A stretch of 64,000 nucleotides of DNA from contig JAZRYE010000018.1 in the NCBI GenBank assembly GCA_045600585.1, forward strand, positions 36,365-100,364, written 5' to 3'. This DNA comes from JAZRYE01 sp045600585 (lineage in GTDB: Bacteria; Bacillota_I; Bacilli_A; RFN20; CAG-826). This document shows, in pieces, positions 63,794 to 64,000 of the stretch (its first letter is position 1; the number at the start of each line of letters is the position of its first letter). Both the position numbers and the translations under genes were made by a program. Below the pieces are notes generated by a model. The model saw only the letters and a program-made list of their open reading frames with translations. It was not told where the DNA came from and ran no database searches.

Positions 63794-64000
63794 ATGACTT
63801 TGATACAACACGTCAAAGTCTTTTTTTTAGCAACCCATTTGAGCGAAAGAACAGGTAAGGGTATGCCACTATTGGTGTCTACATATGGGAGAGAAATATT
63901 TGATATTTCTGATGAATCCATTAAAGTCACTATTCCTTTTAACTGGCAACATAAGTTTGAAGAATTGGTAGATAACAAGGTAGATAAAATGGTAGATATA
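63794..64000 (+). pseudogene. 5'-truncated AlbA_2/HATPase-type regulator, runs off the window
   Basis: From about 63821 the frame reads FFLATHLSERTGKGMPLLV and later ESIKVTIPF, parallel to IFLQLRISERSGRGVPKII and RITVTIPF of the intact regulator; it ends in the linker type DNKVDKMVDI, open at 64000. The AlbA_2 domain and most of the HATPase domain are missing. Homology begins exactly in the T tract of the hairpin at 63796-63828. An ATG at 63794 is in frame, but its first nine codons are hairpin sequence. It could be a fragment or a small gene continuing beyond the window. Confidence 0.7.
63796..63828 (+). terminator. Terminator-like hairpin at the start of the last AlbA_2 fragment
   Basis: GACTTTGA (63796-63803) with TCAAAGTC (63813-63820), 9-nt loop, eight T. 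It can end transcription from the DinB-like gene. Confidence 0.8.

Noticed and set aside
63709..63978. An 89-aa minus-strand reading frame at the window end
   Set aside because: Antisense to the AlbA_2/HATPase-like fragment, whose plus-strand frame matches the intact regulator residue by residue.

Overview
The window is 64 kb of AT-rich, gene-dense bacterial chromosome with Bacillota-type gene content. The dnaX-ybaB-recR-tmk-holB-ricT-rsmI run, the rnmV-ksgA-ispE-glmU order, the comFA-comFC-secA-prfB-uvrB order, the YolD/Y-family polymerase pair and PyrR-controlled pyrimidine genes all point to a low-GC Gram-positive lineage. Reduced neighbourhoods and the protein style resemble gut Bacilli/Mollicutes-like clades (RF39, Acholeplasma or Erysipelotrichia relatives), but this placement is inference. 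UGA is a stop codon: the prfB gene carries the RF2 +1 frameshift at a UGA, and yfhO ends in TGA.

Layout. 1-4.1 kb: RNase M5 C-terminus, ksgA, ispE, a short GlmU, a small beta-repeat protein and an ROK sugar kinase. 4.1-7.4 kb (minus): CBM9-like protein and pyruvate phosphate dikinase. 7.6-12.6 kb: FGGY kinase with a 48-aa ORF, DegV/FakB lipid-binding protein, and a c-di-GMP EAL protein with degenerate receiver and GGDEF domains. 13-21.7 kb: RimK-like ATP-grasp, RluD-type synthase, TrkA-C membrane protein, typA (minus), yfhO and rsuA. 21.7-28 kb (minus): rsmI, ricT, holB, tmk, recR, ybaB, dnaX. 28-30 kb: prfA-prmC. 30-40.3 kb: a complete UMP pathway (pyrR, C, carAB, K, D, F, E, B) behind a PyrR attenuator. 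40.3-50 kb: tsaC/sua5, rpiB, comFA, comFC, secA, prfB, yitT, uvrB, secG. 50-60.7 kb: a secreted protein, DUF308 protein, M29 aminopeptidase, YolD/Y-polymerase, HAD phosphatase, NPP-type phosphodiesterase, a heterodimeric ABC exporter and YgjV. 60.8 kb: tRNA-Ala(CGC). 61-64 kb: an accessory-looking tail with one intact AlbA_2/HATPase/winged-helix regulator, two broken paralogues, a DinB-like protein and several helically phased repeat arrays.

Four patterns stand out. (1) About eleven genes lack a Shine-Dalgarno sequence and have a -10-like hexamer about 4-9 nt (mostly 6-7 nt) before the ATG, which suggests leaderless transcripts; several of these promoters lie in or beside the preceding gene's terminator hairpin. 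(2) The pyr genes carry two 31-nt PyrR-binding loops related by a compensatory base-pair change, one before pyrR and one directly over the pyrC ribosome-binding region, plus a terminator-like structure inside pyrC. (3) The aspartate carbamoyltransferase carries only the zinc module of PyrI. (4) The end of the window is a cluster of AlbA_2 regulator copies and fragments embedded in direct repeats. All functional calls rest on sequence reading alone; no database search was run.
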